From Odontocerum albicorne (taxonomy: Eukaryota; Arthropoda; Insecta; Trichoptera; Odontoceridae): a stretch of 64,000 bases of DNA. The position numbers and the translations under genes are program-made. The DNA is taken from positions 27,180,699-27,244,698 of the forward strand of contig OX463848.1 of the NCBI GenBank assembly GCA_949825065.1. The letters are read 5' to 3'. The notes under the pieces were generated by a model, which was not told the origin of the DNA, did no database searches, and saw nothing but the letters and a program-made list of their open reading frames with translations. Positions 10,182-21,239 of the stretch are shown here, piece after piece; positions within the stretch are counted from its first letter, which is position 1, and every line of letters starts with the position of its first letter.

Positions 10182-11647
10182 TCCAACTGTTTCTCCGCAA
10201 TACCCAAATAACATTCATCGTGAACAAAATTTACCAATATAAAAAAATCGAAATATCGATAACGTAAATTTTTTTAAAAGTCAAGTAATAATAAAAAAAA
10301 TTATATAACGTTTATAGAGCAGGGCACTCCAACTCGAAACTAGAATTATTATTGACAGATTAAACATATACAAAATAAATATATAAAAGTTGAATGTACG
10401 GATAGGAAGTTAGTGACTGCGTGTTCCATAAAATTAACTCTGCTTCATACAATTTGCAAAATCAATAATTCTTTAATCAATATACATGTCAGAATGCAAT
10501 CATTGACGTCTGCAAAATGTAGGTAATCGACACTACCTCGCCCAGAGTATACAAAGAGGTTCTTACCCGTGGGATATTAAATGAATAACGGGAACAGAGG
10601 GCAGTTCGACCCTCTACTAATATACTTTTCGGCGTGGAAACAGCTTGCAAAAAAAAAACGCGGGGAAAACCAATGAAAAACAATCATGGCGTCTGGAGAT
10701 TGTTATGATTGCCCGATTTAATAATGTCTCCATTTTTTGTTGTTGAAAAAATAGACAAAAGATTGACTTATTGAATCGTGTGAATCTTAATTTTATTAAT
10801 TCTTTTATATGTGAATTATCTATTTAGAATTAATTTGTATGGAAATATTGTTAAAAACTGCTCTATCATCTTGAAATCTATTATCTTGAAAATGAAAGAT
10901 AATTAGATTTATTCGTCTTTGAAATTGAAAAGTCTTTTATTGTACTCGTAAGTTCTCTTTAAAATCTTTGTTTGCTTGAATTTTAATTTTTTTTTCAGTA
11001 ATTCGTCAAATGTTTTCACAAGATGCGCGATGGTTATGGAAAAGGGGAGAGGGGAAATAACCTTTTTCGCTTACGAAAATTTTAACAGACTGTCGTCTCT
11101 TGATCTATTTTTCTTGCGTTCTTGTTATTAAAAGCTTAATCTAATCGAAACACACCCTGGGCATTTCAGATTATTTACTTTCGGTAATTTTGTAAACAAA
11201 ACTCGCGCCAATCCCGAGAGCGATTCTGGGAAGAGCGGCTCATTCGTTCTCTCGCATTTCTCCCTCGGCAATCACATTCGATCTAGTTGAAAGATGGAAA
11301 TAATGTAAATCAGGCTTAAATAATTTTTCTTATCTAAATGCCAGTACAATAATATTATTTTAGTGATTTCTTCTTCTTCAGTCCCTTAACAAGTTTCGAT
11401 AAATGCAAGGTAAGATTTTATTATTTTGCTTTCTTTGCCATTTGTAACAATAACAAAGTTCCATTAAATGTTCTTCGAACAATTGTGGTAGAAGTTCCTT
11501 TCTTAAATGACTTCGTGTCTTCACAAGTCTTTGATTCCTTAAAGGTTAACTTTACGGCCTATATAAAGCTTTCGATCGACTCTATACGTTATTATATGGA
11601 ATTCCATGTCGTTGCTGAAACTTTTAGAAATCAAGCAGCATGCCTAG
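10182..11647. other. Unassigned AT-rich DNA
   Basis: Contains TACTCGTA at 10943-10950. A less AT-rich patch at 11205-11290 has no frame or motif that I can name. Confidence 0.45.
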
Positions 11648-11885
11648 TTACATACATACCATAAGGCCATATCCTGTTTAGGGTCGAGAGAATAGATCTC
11701 CATGCTTTTATATCCATGCCTACAGCTCTCGCCTTGTTCACATTTATACATATCGTCATATATGTTTTCCTGTTTCTAATACTTTTTATCTTTCCCTCAG
11801 ATAAATTTACTTCACCTGTCTTCTTCCACTCTTATTATAAGAGTTATCTTTTCGCAACATTCATGGTAGATTTCAGAGAGCCTTT
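11648..11885 (-). mobile_element. LINE-A relic, 3' end, strongly decayed
   Basis: The start 'CATACCATAAGGCCATATCC' parallels the CATACCATCACGCC opening that marks the LINE-A 3' end on the minus strand at 14282, 26219 and 40046. After it come spaced matches to the 'AGGCAAGAGC..CATATCGTCATAT' part of the family. The 60-codon plus-strand frame here is therefore antisense to a dead LINE. Confidence 0.5.
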
Positions 11886-13585
11886 TAATTTGATTTGATC
11901 TTTTAGTGTACAATTAATTTATTAAGTTCAAAGGAAATAAAATATCAAGTCACGAAATAGAACTAAAAAGTTCCATTAGCTTTTAGTGTAATAGGTTTGC
12001 GTCAAAACTTTTCATTAATTCGTCTTTAAAATTACCAGTGTAAGTTTTTTTGCATTCTGTTCGTTTTCTTTCTTTTAGTTGCTTTCATGAATTTTCCCTC
12101 AGCAGATTTGCTCAAAATCTACATCTACCGGGTGATCATGAGTTTCTCTCTGAAAATTGTTTGAAATGTCCGAGCTTAAATATGCATATTTGAAAACTTT
12201 TTTGTTCTTGAGCTGAAAACCTGAAAATATGATGCGGTTATATCTTCTCAGGTCTCAAAAGGGTCTCGTTTGTGCGAATTTTAAGTTTCATACTTCAACG
12301 GTGTAATATATATATTTTGTACAAGTTTGATCTATGTTAGAAACTAAATAAAAAACAATCAAATATTTTCTTGATTTTTCTTCCTATCTCTTTTCTATGA
12401 TGTGTATTCAGTTTTTCGATTCCTTGTTTCCCAGTGTTCCTTGTTATGGAAAAGGTCTTGATTGATCCCCAGTGTTCGAAGGTCTTCTTATATCAATCTT
12501 TTTTACGTATGCTCTTTACCTCAACTTCTTTCGACCTCCATTCCAAGTAGGATTCATATTTTAAGTTGCGTTGATGCTTTATTTAAATTTTAAAGCTCAA
12601 CCGAAGTAAATACTAATAAGTTAAAATGCTCACATCGATAATAAGGTGTTATTGTTTGACATTTGGAAAAAAAACAATGTGCTCATTTATTCGAATTCAA
12701 GTTATCTCAATCGTCCGATTTCTGTACCTAATTTTATATGTTGTTAGTCTTTATCACTTGTTTAACTTCGTTTGCAATTGTGTTGGATATTCTTGTTGTT
12801 TGAGAACACTCATCTTGGACCATTTGCATCTTAATATTTGGTTTCTCTTAATATTTTACTCTTTTAATATTTCTATGAATTTTATTATAATCAATATTAT
12901 GACATGTTCTTTTTGGAGTAGGTAGGCAGTACAGATCGTAACTTCTTTCTACTCTGGCAAACAAGTTTCGCTTTTACAATTCCTTCATATTTTTAAGTAT
13001 TTTATTATTCTGTCTTTCATGTTTTTTTTATTTATTTTGTCCCTTAGTTTTTGTGACCTATATAATATATATTCTCATAAAAATATTCTAATAACGAATG
13101 AATACGAAACTACTGCAAACTAACATATTAAATTGATAGTTTCTCTTTTACCTTCGAATGCCATATACTGTTCTTGCTTTAAGTTCGCAACTAGTTATAC
13201 AACACAGGACTACAAGAGGATGTGTTGCTTTAGGCCAAATTCAAAATGTCATACCCACCCTTTTCCTTTGTCTAAAGTAATGTACGAAAAAAAACACATA
13301 CTATATAGGCACGTCTTTTGTTTGTAACGAGTTGGTGAATTCATTTTGACCAATCAGTTTTTTAATGCATTAAGTCACATCGAAAGTTTTGATTTATTTT
13401 TATTTCAGAAATAGTTTAGTAAAAATAAACATTGTAAATAAATATCCCAAAAGCGGTTGTCCTATGAATATAAATTCAGATGGCAAAGGGTACGGAAAAA
13501 AAAACAATCTAGTACCCATCGGGAATTTGATCCGATACTAAATAATATTTTACAAGTCCTGTAAAGACAGTACTGTAGGGTCAAT
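11886..13585. other. Unassigned AT-rich DNA
   Basis: The 99-codon plus-strand frame (12626-12925) is hydrophobic and rich in F, I, L and C. That is expected from T-rich DNA and is not evidence of a membrane protein. No other signal. Confidence 0.45.
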
Positions 13586-13714
13586 TAGTATGACTTAAAT
13601 ATGTTTTCCGGCTTTCGCGGTTCTTCGTATCAATTAAATAAGGCGTTTCGGAGTGTTTTGCCGCGTGGTTTGACTTATGGTGTCAATACACCTTATCTAA
13701 CTAGTATGACTTAA
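13586..13714. mobile_element. Short retroposed repeat (family E) with 13-bp target duplication
   Basis: TAGTATGACTTAA occurs exactly at 13586-13598 and 13702-13714, flanking a 103-bp insert. The insert shares an extended similarity with 18254-18362: GCTTTYGYGGTTCTTC, then TAAGGYSTTTCGGAGT, then CCGCRTGGTTTG. A long target duplication points to LINE-mediated insertion. I cannot name the source RNA. Confidence 0.65.
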
Positions 13715-13932
13715 GTAGGATTTATTCGTAAACTTCATTACATTATAAACACTTAAGGTCTGAACGACGGAACCCTTTGAAAGATCACTTCATCTATCAG
13801 CCATGATTCCTCGCGATCCCACCTCCTTGATATTGCCCAGCATCACCAGATTCAAGTTGCCAGTCTGTCAATGAATAATAAAAAGTATAAGTAAATAAGG
13901 AAATATTCTCTTACATGGAATCTAATTTTACT

Positions 13933-13990
13933 GATGTGCCGTATTCATTGTGTAGTCTCTTTTTGCTTACAGATGTGCCGTATTCATTGT
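13933..13990. repeat. Short direct repeat, 39-bp period
   Basis: GATGTGCCGTATTCATTGT occurs at 13933 and 13972 inside an otherwise unassigned AT-rich stretch. Confidence 0.85.
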
Positions 13991-14281
13991 TGGATCTTGT
14001 CATTATACCTATATACTCCATAGTACTGTTAAATATGTCAGCAACTTTAAATCTTTCAAAATGTTTGCTTTACTGTGTATTTCGTCTTCTCAATTTTGAC
14101 TCCAAGCAAGGATTGCCTTGGATCCAAATATTAAGACATTCTTGGCTTTGTTATGCCACTTAAGATAATCTAGACTCATCACAGGGTTGTATAATGTAAA
14201 TCAGGGGTACCCAATATTTTTTGAGTGTGGGCTAAATTGGTTTATTATTTATGGGTAGGGGCAAAATGTAATATAATACAT

Positions 14282-14930
14282 ACAAACATACCATCACGCC
14301 GTCTTCCTGTTGGGGTAGGAAAAGAGGACAGATCACCAGATTCTTCTATCTTGACATGTATTCCGCCTCTTCCACATTCACACGCCTTCTTATACATCAC
14401 CTACAATTTCTCTTACTTTGAACATTTTCTTTCAAAATATCATTAACTTATTCCTACCATAATTTCCTTGTTCTTCCTTTACCACGCCTTCCACTCACAT
14501 TTATACTGTATATTTGTTTTTGTAATCTTTCTTCATGCATTCGTTCCACTTGCCCAAGCCATCTCAGTGTGGTCTTCTTCATCTAACTCAACATATCAGC
14601 TTTAAGTTCACATTAATCCCTAATCACTTAATTCTGTATTTTGTCATTTTAACCTTATGATTTTATTTCAGTGCATGCATTTGTACAGCATTTATTCGGC
14701 TCCTTTCGGTATTTTACCACGCCCATGGTTCACTTCCATATATCAAAGTTGGCGCTAAAATACTGTTGTAGACTATCATCTTAACAGATTTCGATATTGT
14801 TTGGTTCGAGTACACATGTTTGAATTCTCCGTTGACTTTATATCCTATCGCTACACGTCGTTCGATATCTCTCGTAACTCATATTATCGGAGAAAATACG
14901 CCGAAAGAGGACTACAACATTAATCTTATG
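14282..14930 (-). mobile_element. LINE-A relic, RT end to 3' end
   Basis: On the minus strand the copy ends with the family 3' signature, seen on the plus strand as CATACCATCACGCCGTCTTC. Upstream on the minus strand are the 'RMNEERLTKQ', 'FGHVERM' and 'VPTLMYGSETW' regions in decayed form, the last around 14740-14800. It stops at the edge of a LINE-G block near 14930, the same boundary as in the copy at 44465-44925. Confidence 0.7.
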
Positions 14931-14949
14931 TTTGGAGAAAATAACATTT

Positions 14950-15290
14950 GTTAATGTCTTCTTTGCATGCCCAATGCTGAGCGCCGTGGTTCTCTGCTAC
15001 TCGTATGTCTTGAACTTAATTCACAATTTGTCTCCATCATTTTCGGTCCTGGGTCATTTTCAAAACGGGTCTTGCTAACACCTTTATTTGGCCATCTTGT
15101 AGGAGACCTTCCTCTCTGCTCAGTTTCCCTTATTTTAACCCGTGATCACCTGTTTCTTAAGACTTTCACTATACTTTCTGACAACATGCACAAACTATAT
15201 TAGGATCCTTTCCCTGCATGTTGTCGAAAGTCTTCCGGTAAACAATTTCGGTTTCAATAAGCCTGTCGTAAGTATTACACATCCAAACTG
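14950..15290 (-). mobile_element. LINE-G relic
   Basis: Minus-strand frames read YRKTFDNMQGKDPNI, LARPVLKMTQDRK and VQDIRVAENHGAQHWACKED. They pair with YRKTFDNMQEKDPDI and a parallel 'GIGQAKKKTLTD' ending at 44926-45300. This copy has TACTCGTA at 14998-15005, where the other copy has a simple TA. I place it as a LINE segment because the second copy continues into an RT-like region. The clade is unknown. Confidence 0.55.
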
Positions 15291-15862
15291 TAATACAATA
15301 CTATAAAACAAAGTGTGAAACAATAAACCTCCGGATCACATTTTCATTCAATAAATTCAATATGAATAAATACTTCTTTTATGTTTTAAGCAAAAAAACG
15401 AGTAATTAGGCTTATTCAAGTTAAAAATCGGTTTATTTTGAATCAATTTTTTTTATTTTCCATCTCCAGTTTTGCTAACAATGGATTAATTGAATATGCA
15501 TATATTTTTATAAAGGGGAATAAATAAAATATAGAGAGTACAAAAAAAATTATATATAATATACTAATTCCATTCTTCGTTTTGAAATGCTGGTGGTTAT
15601 TGCTAATATTGAGGGTATACCAGGACACCTGTATATGAGTACTCACCAGAAAGAGTGGTCCAACAAAACGTTCCTCCACAGGACACTTTCGGAATGGCTC
15701 AAGATCCGTCTGATTGGAGAGTGTGTCGACAGAAAATATTTTTCCATCAATCCTCAAACATGGGTTTAATCCATCAATCCTCAAACAATTATCCTCAAAC
15801 ATGGGTGTAAATGAAATAGATTGATTTTAATTTAAAAAAATGTCACTTTGGTTCCCGTGTCA
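15291..15862. other. Unassigned; open on both strands
   Basis: A 119-codon minus-strand frame (15443-15802) and a 60-codon plus-strand frame overlap. Local duplications of 'CCATCAATCCTCAAACA' at 15745-15800 inflate the minus frame. No domain recognised. Confidence 0.45.
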
Positions 15863-15879
15863 GAGGTTAGGCATCACTG

Positions 15880-16365
15880 AACTAAAATACTTGGATTAGA
15901 ACACAAATGCTAGTCTAAAAATATACATATGTTGATAATCTTAAGTATTAAACCGTGGAATCATCAAATTTATTCAGTGATTAGCATAAACACACATTTC
16001 ATCGCTATTTTCTTAATGTTGAGGAATTATTTTCATATACGATTATAATGGCTGACTATGTATGAAGCTTGATTCAGAAGTAAAATTTGGTTGATTTTTA
16101 TGTTTTTCATTCATTTTCATTCATTTATCAATTCTTTTGTTTAAATGATTAGGAGATATATTAGAATACAAAAATAACTGTTTAAAGAGGTGAACTTTAA
16201 TACTCGTATATTTACCCTTCTTCCAAAGTGTTGAATTTTTATATTTAGATACCACAACCATGTTCACTTAGGATTCTTGTTTTAAGTAAAGCAGCTCGTC
16301 ATATGCATCTACGAGTATTATAGATATTTTGTTTTTTTATTTATGTTTTATTTTATTGTACTTGT
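15880..16365. other. Unassigned AT-rich DNA
   Basis: Holds two TACGAGTA-class sites, at 16201-16208 and 16310-16317. Nothing else stands out. Confidence 0.45.
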
Positions 16366-16440
16366 AGTGTTCGTGAGTTCGAATCCCGAGCTAGAGCGCC
16401 CTTGAGAGTCGGCTCTCTAAACGGCACCAAATAAATTGTT
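16366..16440 (+). mobile_element. SINE-3 relic
   Basis: A B-box-like GAGTTCGAATCCCGAG is followed by CTAGAGCGCCCTTGAGAG and CGGCTCTCTAAACGGC. The same block occurs at 26955-27045 and, inverted, at 47930-48010. The part carrying the A box is not recognisable. Confidence 0.65.
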
Positions 16441-16967
16441 CTTTTATTCTTACTACTTACTATCCTATAATTTATATTTTGTATTCTGTCATATATTGTC
16501 ACGTTACATATTCTTTTAGTGCATACGTTTCCATATAATTTATTCGGTTCCGTTCATTCTTTTTCAACATCCGCGTTTTACTTAAATATATTGAATTATT
16601 ACTTATATACTGTCGTAAACTTAAGTGGGAATTGGTCAGAAGTTCTGTACTTTTTCTTTACTTGATGATTGTTCGTACATAATGCGACATAGAGGGAGGT
16701 AATATAAGGAAAAAAAGTTAAGGAGTCAAACAAGTTGAAATTCGGCTGAACTTATGAATGTAATACAATTTAGTGATGACCCGTAATTTATTGTTCCGTT
16801 TCTTACTACTATTTATTTGTATCAGGCGATGATCAAACCTTCCTTTTCCCGAAACAAATGAGCAAATGTTGTTACTGCGAATTAAATGTACCGTCCTCTG
16901 TCACGGCTTTAATAAGTACTGACTAATTGTATATAGAATAACCTGACTGGATTGTAGTTATTTATTT
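16441..16967. other. Unassigned AT-rich DNA
   Basis: The stretch 16441-16600 shows scattered resemblance to minus-strand LINE-A (TTATATTTTGTATTCTGTC, AGTGCATACGTTTCC). It is too decayed to annotate as a copy. Confidence 0.4.
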
Positions 16968-17090
16968 GAGAAATATGTTTAAAAGCCATACGTTCAAAAC
17001 TACAGACACTTGTTTATGAATTTCATCAGGAATCGAGCCTGAACTGGGTTGGAATTCAAGCGTTTTTTCAACTAGACCATGGAGGGCGTC
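16968..17090 (-). mobile_element. SINE-2X copy
   Basis: On the minus strand it reads CCCTCCATGGTCTAGTTGAA (A-box region), AACGCTTGAATTCCAACCC, then a B-box-like 'CAGGCTCGATTCC'. Tail sequence follows, including the complement of GAAATATGTTTAAAAG. Confidence 0.65.
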
Positions 17091-17589
17091 ATTAAATTAT
17101 ACGTATTTCATTATTTAGCTTAATTTAAACTTATCTTGAATATTTTCCAACGTTGAAAATATATCAATTATATGTCATGTATATTAAATTATTTTTCTTT
17201 TTTTTTATACCAATTAATGAAATAAATTTTCAATTATAATTAGAAACAAGTATTGAAACCACGTATTACATAATATTGTGTGTTCTTATTCATGCCACAA
17301 ATTTGGGATTCAGAAATGGAAATGTGTTAATCAAATCATACATCTTTCCGTGTCAGAGCTGCTCCCTCAGCCAATATCTACAGTTCCACTTTTGTTGTCC
17401 TGGGGGATGCTATTATGGGATGGGTAGGAGTTCTATTTCTATTATAACTTTATCCCTATTGTGAGGCTGAATCGAATTTGATTAGGTCTCTGCTAGTTCT
17501 GGGATAACTGTGAAAGAGAAAGAGTGTTCACTGGAGCGAATATTGCTTTTATAATTACTATGGATACGTTGACTTTTTATTTTTACAGA
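17091..17589. other. Unassigned AT-rich DNA
   Basis: A 62-codon plus-strand frame (17276-17464) contains two CxxxxC-like spacings but no recognisable domain. Confidence 0.4.
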
Positions 17590-17975
17590 TCTATTGATCA
17601 CTCTTTTGCGCCATTTTGGCAGTCTCAGAGATTGCTTTTAGGCTTTTCCAGTTAACCGCTCTTCATTTTTCGCGTCATATTTTACTGTCCATGCTGTAAG
17701 ACTCTGGAATAAGCTACCAGTTAAAAGAGGACTTAGACCATAAAAAACGAGTTAAAACCATATCTCCCTTCAGTGACTTTCCTTTCTCCTGGCCATCAAA
17801 GACCATAAATTTTTTTAGTTGCTTACTTTTTTCTCTATATTAGATATTTTTCTCTATATCAATAATGTTAATCCCCTAACTTACACTCGAAACTTCTTAA
17901 AACGATTGTATAGTTGGTTGGAAGAGATTGTCACTTTGCAATATACCTGGCATATTGTACACTGCACAATAAAGT
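17590..17975 (+). mobile_element. LINE-C relic, ORF2 end and 3' tail
   Basis: Reading across frames gives 'NRSSFFASYFTVHAVRLWNK LPVKR' (17660-17730), the typical last part of a Jockey/CR1-like ORF2 ('..F.VRA.RLWN.LP..'). The 3' tail TTGGTTGGAAGAGATTG at 17912 and TATTGTACACTGCACAAT match the tail of SINE-2X. Two more LINE-C relics are at 41217-41645 and 58881-59310. The copy is 5'-truncated and full of stops. Confidence 0.75.
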
Positions 17976-18253
17976 ATTTTAATAAACATGCGTGTTTCAA
18001 AATTAATTTAACAATAAATCACAAAAAAATTCAAGTTGGTAAATAATACATCATATGTTTAACCCAATATGTTGATACAAAGCTTGTAGAGTGAATCCAT
18101 ATATTGCCGGAGTGTTTCGTTCCAGACATTCTATACTAGCATATTTGTTGTCCGATTGCCTTAAATTAATACGAAAACGAATGAAGTCCTGAAAGTTCTT
18201 GGACGAAAATTGGATACGATGAGGGGAAGTAACTCTCTAAATGTTGCTAAATA

Positions 18254-18362
18254 AGCTGTGTTATTATTTTTTAGGCTTTTGTGGTTCTTCATATCAGTTG
18301 TATAAGGTCTTTCGGAGTTTTATACCGCATGGTTTGGCTTATATGCTGACGTTACAGTAACA
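18254..18362. repeat. Family E repeat, second copy
   Basis: Matches the insert at 13599-13701: TTTTGTGGTTCTTCATATCA, AAGGTCTTTCGGAGTTTTA, CCGCATGGTTTGGCTTAT. No target duplication is visible around this copy. Confidence 0.65.
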
Positions 18363-19319
18363 CTCCGACATATCTTAAACATCTGGGTTGCGTAATTCAA
18401 TATTTTAAATATTTTGATAAATACTTTAAAGATTTTGACGTTTCGCTTTGTAAAATGAATATTTATTCGATTAGTAAATAGGGTACATTAAACTCGCATT
18501 TTCGTCATATATAATAATATTTATAGACATTCGACCTTAGCTAAAACCCTTAATAAGAATACTTCCAAGTACCGGTATTAGAAAATAATGTCTCCCTATT
18601 TTCTTTGTTCCGTGATTATTTTTAACATCGTACTGCCAATTATTTCCGATATTTTTTATTAAAGAATTCCTGTTTAGGAGCAAAAAATAAAACATTTAAC
18701 GAAACACAATATTCGTCCTAACGATCCTAAGGAAATTCTCCTGATACAGGCAAAAATCTTATCTTTTTGCAAGGACCTTTATTACAACGCAATTTGTGAG
18801 TTTTTTGTTTGTTAAATGTTTGCTGAGTAAACATTTTTTTTAGTTTTCTTTGGAGTAAAAAGCGTTTTGGTAATTAAAACTTTTCTATAGATTGATTTAT
18901 TCACATGTTTGAAATGGTCGTGAGTTGTCTTGAACTATCAAGAACATTAGTTTTTTTCACTGTTGACACTGTTCTTTTTGCGGAAAATTTAAAGTCTACA
19001 AATATTACTGGAGATGATTAACATAGCTTGTGATAAAAAGTACTTGAAAATGAATATGTCAGACTAAATATATATTTTTCAGTAAAAGAGTGACAAATAT
19101 GGCACGAAGTTGTTTGTTAAAAATGCAGGTTATCTTCTGCAAAAATAATTTCATTTTGACTTTCTTTCGTATGTGAATTTCGTGATGCTTAACATTCTAT
19201 TTACTTTTCTAACATATGATGGTGAAAGACGTACACTCTCTTAAGCTACCACAAAGAAACTAGAAGTTTTTGAGAGGAGAGAAGAATCCTGAGAGCTTCA
19301 CGGGTTGACGGATTACATT
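18363..19319. other. Unassigned AT-rich DNA
   Basis: No frame of 60 codons or more, no shared repeat and no inverted repeat that I can see. Confidence 0.5.
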
Positions 19320-19575
19320 ATGATGAAATCTTGACATGGATGAATAAAGATAGCGAAGTATTATCCACTACCAAGAAGATAAAGTAAGAGTACATTGGGC
19401 ATCATATAATTCGAGGAGAAAAATACGAGATCTTGTTATTTATATTGCATGTGAAAGTTTTGGACAGACCGAATGCTGGAGAAAGACGCATCTCTTGGTT
19501 GAAGAATTTATAGGAGTGGTTTCAAAGGTCAAGAGAGGCACAAGAAATACACTCAGTGGTTCTCAGATTAATTAA
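19320..19575 (+). mobile_element. LINE-E relic, C-terminal tail
   Basis: Translation across frames gives TTKKIKLEYIGHHIIRGEKY, then AGERRISWLKNL and WFQRSREAQE. This follows 'KLEYLGHI.RG.KY.LL..I..GK..G.R..GRRRISWLKNLR.W', the well-known tail of a widespread insect LINE ORF2. A second copy is at 61804-62010 (minus). The stop before EWF and the lost LL..I region mark it as a pseudogene. Confidence 0.7.
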
Positions 19576-20074
19576 TGCTGATATCTATTACCTGATTTAT
19601 ACTCGTGCATTGCTGATAACATTTTGATGGATTTTTAAACCATTGCGATAAATAAGGGAAGCAAAGTATATAAATAAAAATGTATTATTTTAGAGATATT
19701 TTAGTATATCATATATAGAGGTGAACTATTAAAAAAGTAATGATGGGTTGAGATTTAATGGCGCGGAATTGCTTGCATTCAGAATAAAGATTGTTGTGTC
19801 GATATTTCACACAATACAAAAATAAATTGTTTCAAATGTCCTATAGACTGAAGTTAGGAACAGTCAGGTAATTTGTGCACACTAGGAGAATAATTGACAG
19901 ATTAGAGCATAAGTAGATGGCGTGTTGCAAAAAGAATATGAAGATTGGACAATATTTTTTATATTATGACTTTTAACGTTCAAATGCCCTATTTGTTAAG
20001 TTAAAATTAATTAAATTTTAAAATAAAGAAATGCGAGGATTAATTATCATTGAAGAAGCTGTGTGAGTGTGACA
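19576..20074. other. Unassigned AT-rich DNA
   Basis: Nothing recognised between the LINE-E relic and the 240-bp duplication. Confidence 0.5.
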
Positions 20075-20560
20075 TAGAGGAGACGATATGTGTATGTCAC
20101 GATATAATTTTTTGAGACTTTTCTCCTATACTTACCATTTAATGGAAATAGCGAGATTACTTATTTATTCGGTATACGCCAAAAGGAAGAGAAACTATAC
20201 TTGTAGTTCAATATTGATCAAATTCAAAGGAGATTTAGTCGTTAACTAGAGGCGGCGCCGGGGTTTTTTAAACTAGCTTAAATTGACTTATTCAGCATTT
20301 CATTATTATGGGTTTAGAGGAGACGAAATGTGTATATCACCATATAATTTTTTGACACTTTTCTCTTATACTTACCATTTAATGGAAATAGCGAGATTAC
20401 TAATTTATTGGATAAACGCCAAAAAGAAGAGGAATTATAGTTGTAGTTAAATATTGATTAACTGCACAAGAGGTTTAGCCGTTAACTGGTACCAGGGATT
20501 CTTTAAAACGACCTCGGGGCTTTCTAAATTAGCCCAAATGGACTTCATCATTATGCGTTT
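20075..20560. repeat. Tandem duplication, 240-bp period
   Basis: Unit 1 starts TAGAGGAGACGATATGTGTA at 20075 and unit 2 starts TAGAGGAGACGAAATGTGTA at 20315, exactly 240 bp later. Shared inner phrases include TACTTACCATTTAATGG and AATAGCGAGATTAC. Divergence rises towards the right end, where unit 2 carries extra sequence around 20490-20520. Function unknown. Confidence 0.9.
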
Positions 20561-20827
20561 CCAGCGACGATGTTTGGTGGATAATTGACTGTCAGAACAC
20601 ATACTGGGTTCGAACTTACATTCGAACTTTGTTTAACCTTAATTTATATAGTGGCGATTATAAGCTGTATTTTATAAATTCACAAAGTATTCTTGATGTG
20701 ATATCCGAAAACGAAACAGCGCTCTAAAAGTCATATACGAGTATTTATGCGTAAATAGTTATAAGGAATGGAATAAATATAAATAAGTGAACTGTCAAAG
20801 AACGTGGTATAATTACGTACAAGTAAA
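20561..20827. other. Unassigned; one scar motif
   Basis: TACGAGTA at 20736-20743. The stretch ACAGCGCTCTAAAAGTCATA at 20714 resembles ACAGCGCTAAGAAAGTCATA at 43569, so 20660-20740 and 43520-43590 may be one more old repeat family. Confidence 0.45.
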
Positions 20828-21105
20828 ATGGCGACCACTGTCGCCTAGTTGGTTCACGTTTTATTTTTATCTATGGGGTTTGAAAAATAAGTGTCCCAGT
20901 CTAGTAAAAGAGTTCATCTGGTACCAATACTCGCGTGATAGACGTGTTGCCTCTTCACGTGCGGTAGTATTGTCAGCACGTGCGATGATAAACTGCATGT
21001 TTCGTGTTTTACTCCAGTGGTTCAAGATCCGAAGATTCGACTAATGGCGCCGAATAAAATGTGTCCCTATCACGCTCTTCAATATGTCCACCTCGCCAAC
21101 TCGGA
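20828..21105 (+). mobile_element. SINE-2Y copy
   Basis: A decayed tRNA-like head (GTCGCCTAGTTGG at 20841) precedes the Y tail: GTCCCAGTCTAGTAAAAGAG, ACCAATACTCGCGTG, CCAGTGGTTCAAGATCC and ATGTCC near 21085. The Y tail recurs at 2555, 27541 (minus), 31745 (minus), 33063 and 33638. Confidence 0.65.
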
Positions 21106-21239
21106 TATGTCGAGGTGTACCGAACGAATTCAATAACTGAAGGAATAACTTTTTTTTAAATTATGATGGGTTGTTAAAGCAGATTTAGACATTTTTAGGG
21201 TTTGTATCCGTATGTTGATTAGTTTTTTATTTATCTTAT

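Larger units (their letters stand above)
14202..15879. mobile_element. Possible hAT-type element ends enclosing LINE relics
   Basis: The left edge CAGGGGTACCCAATATTTTT with GTGTGGGCTAAATTG resembles the 'CAGGGGT.CCCAA....GGGC.AAATTG' end of many hAT elements. The right edge GAGGTTAGGCATCACTG at 15863-15879 resembles the complementary '..GGTTGGGCA.CCCTG' end. I see no matching 8-bp target duplication and no hAT transposase. Most of the interior is LINE-A and LINE-G sequence, so the ends may belong to different events. Confidence 0.35.

Noticed and set aside
9848..10237. Three 107-129-codon minus-strand frames across the N gap
   Set aside because: They consist of N-derived unknown residues and the (TA)n run read as IYIYIY; they are artefacts.
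12626..12925. 99-codon hydrophobic frame as a membrane protein
   Set aside because: T-rich DNA gives F/I/L/V-rich frames by chance; similar ones occur at 34001, 30644 and 61219 with no domain or start context.
15587..15769. Plus-strand 60-codon frame (EGIPGHLYMSTHQKEWSNKTF) as a gene fragment
   Set aside because: Looks protein-like but matches no family I know and is overlapped by a longer open frame on the other strand; left unassigned.
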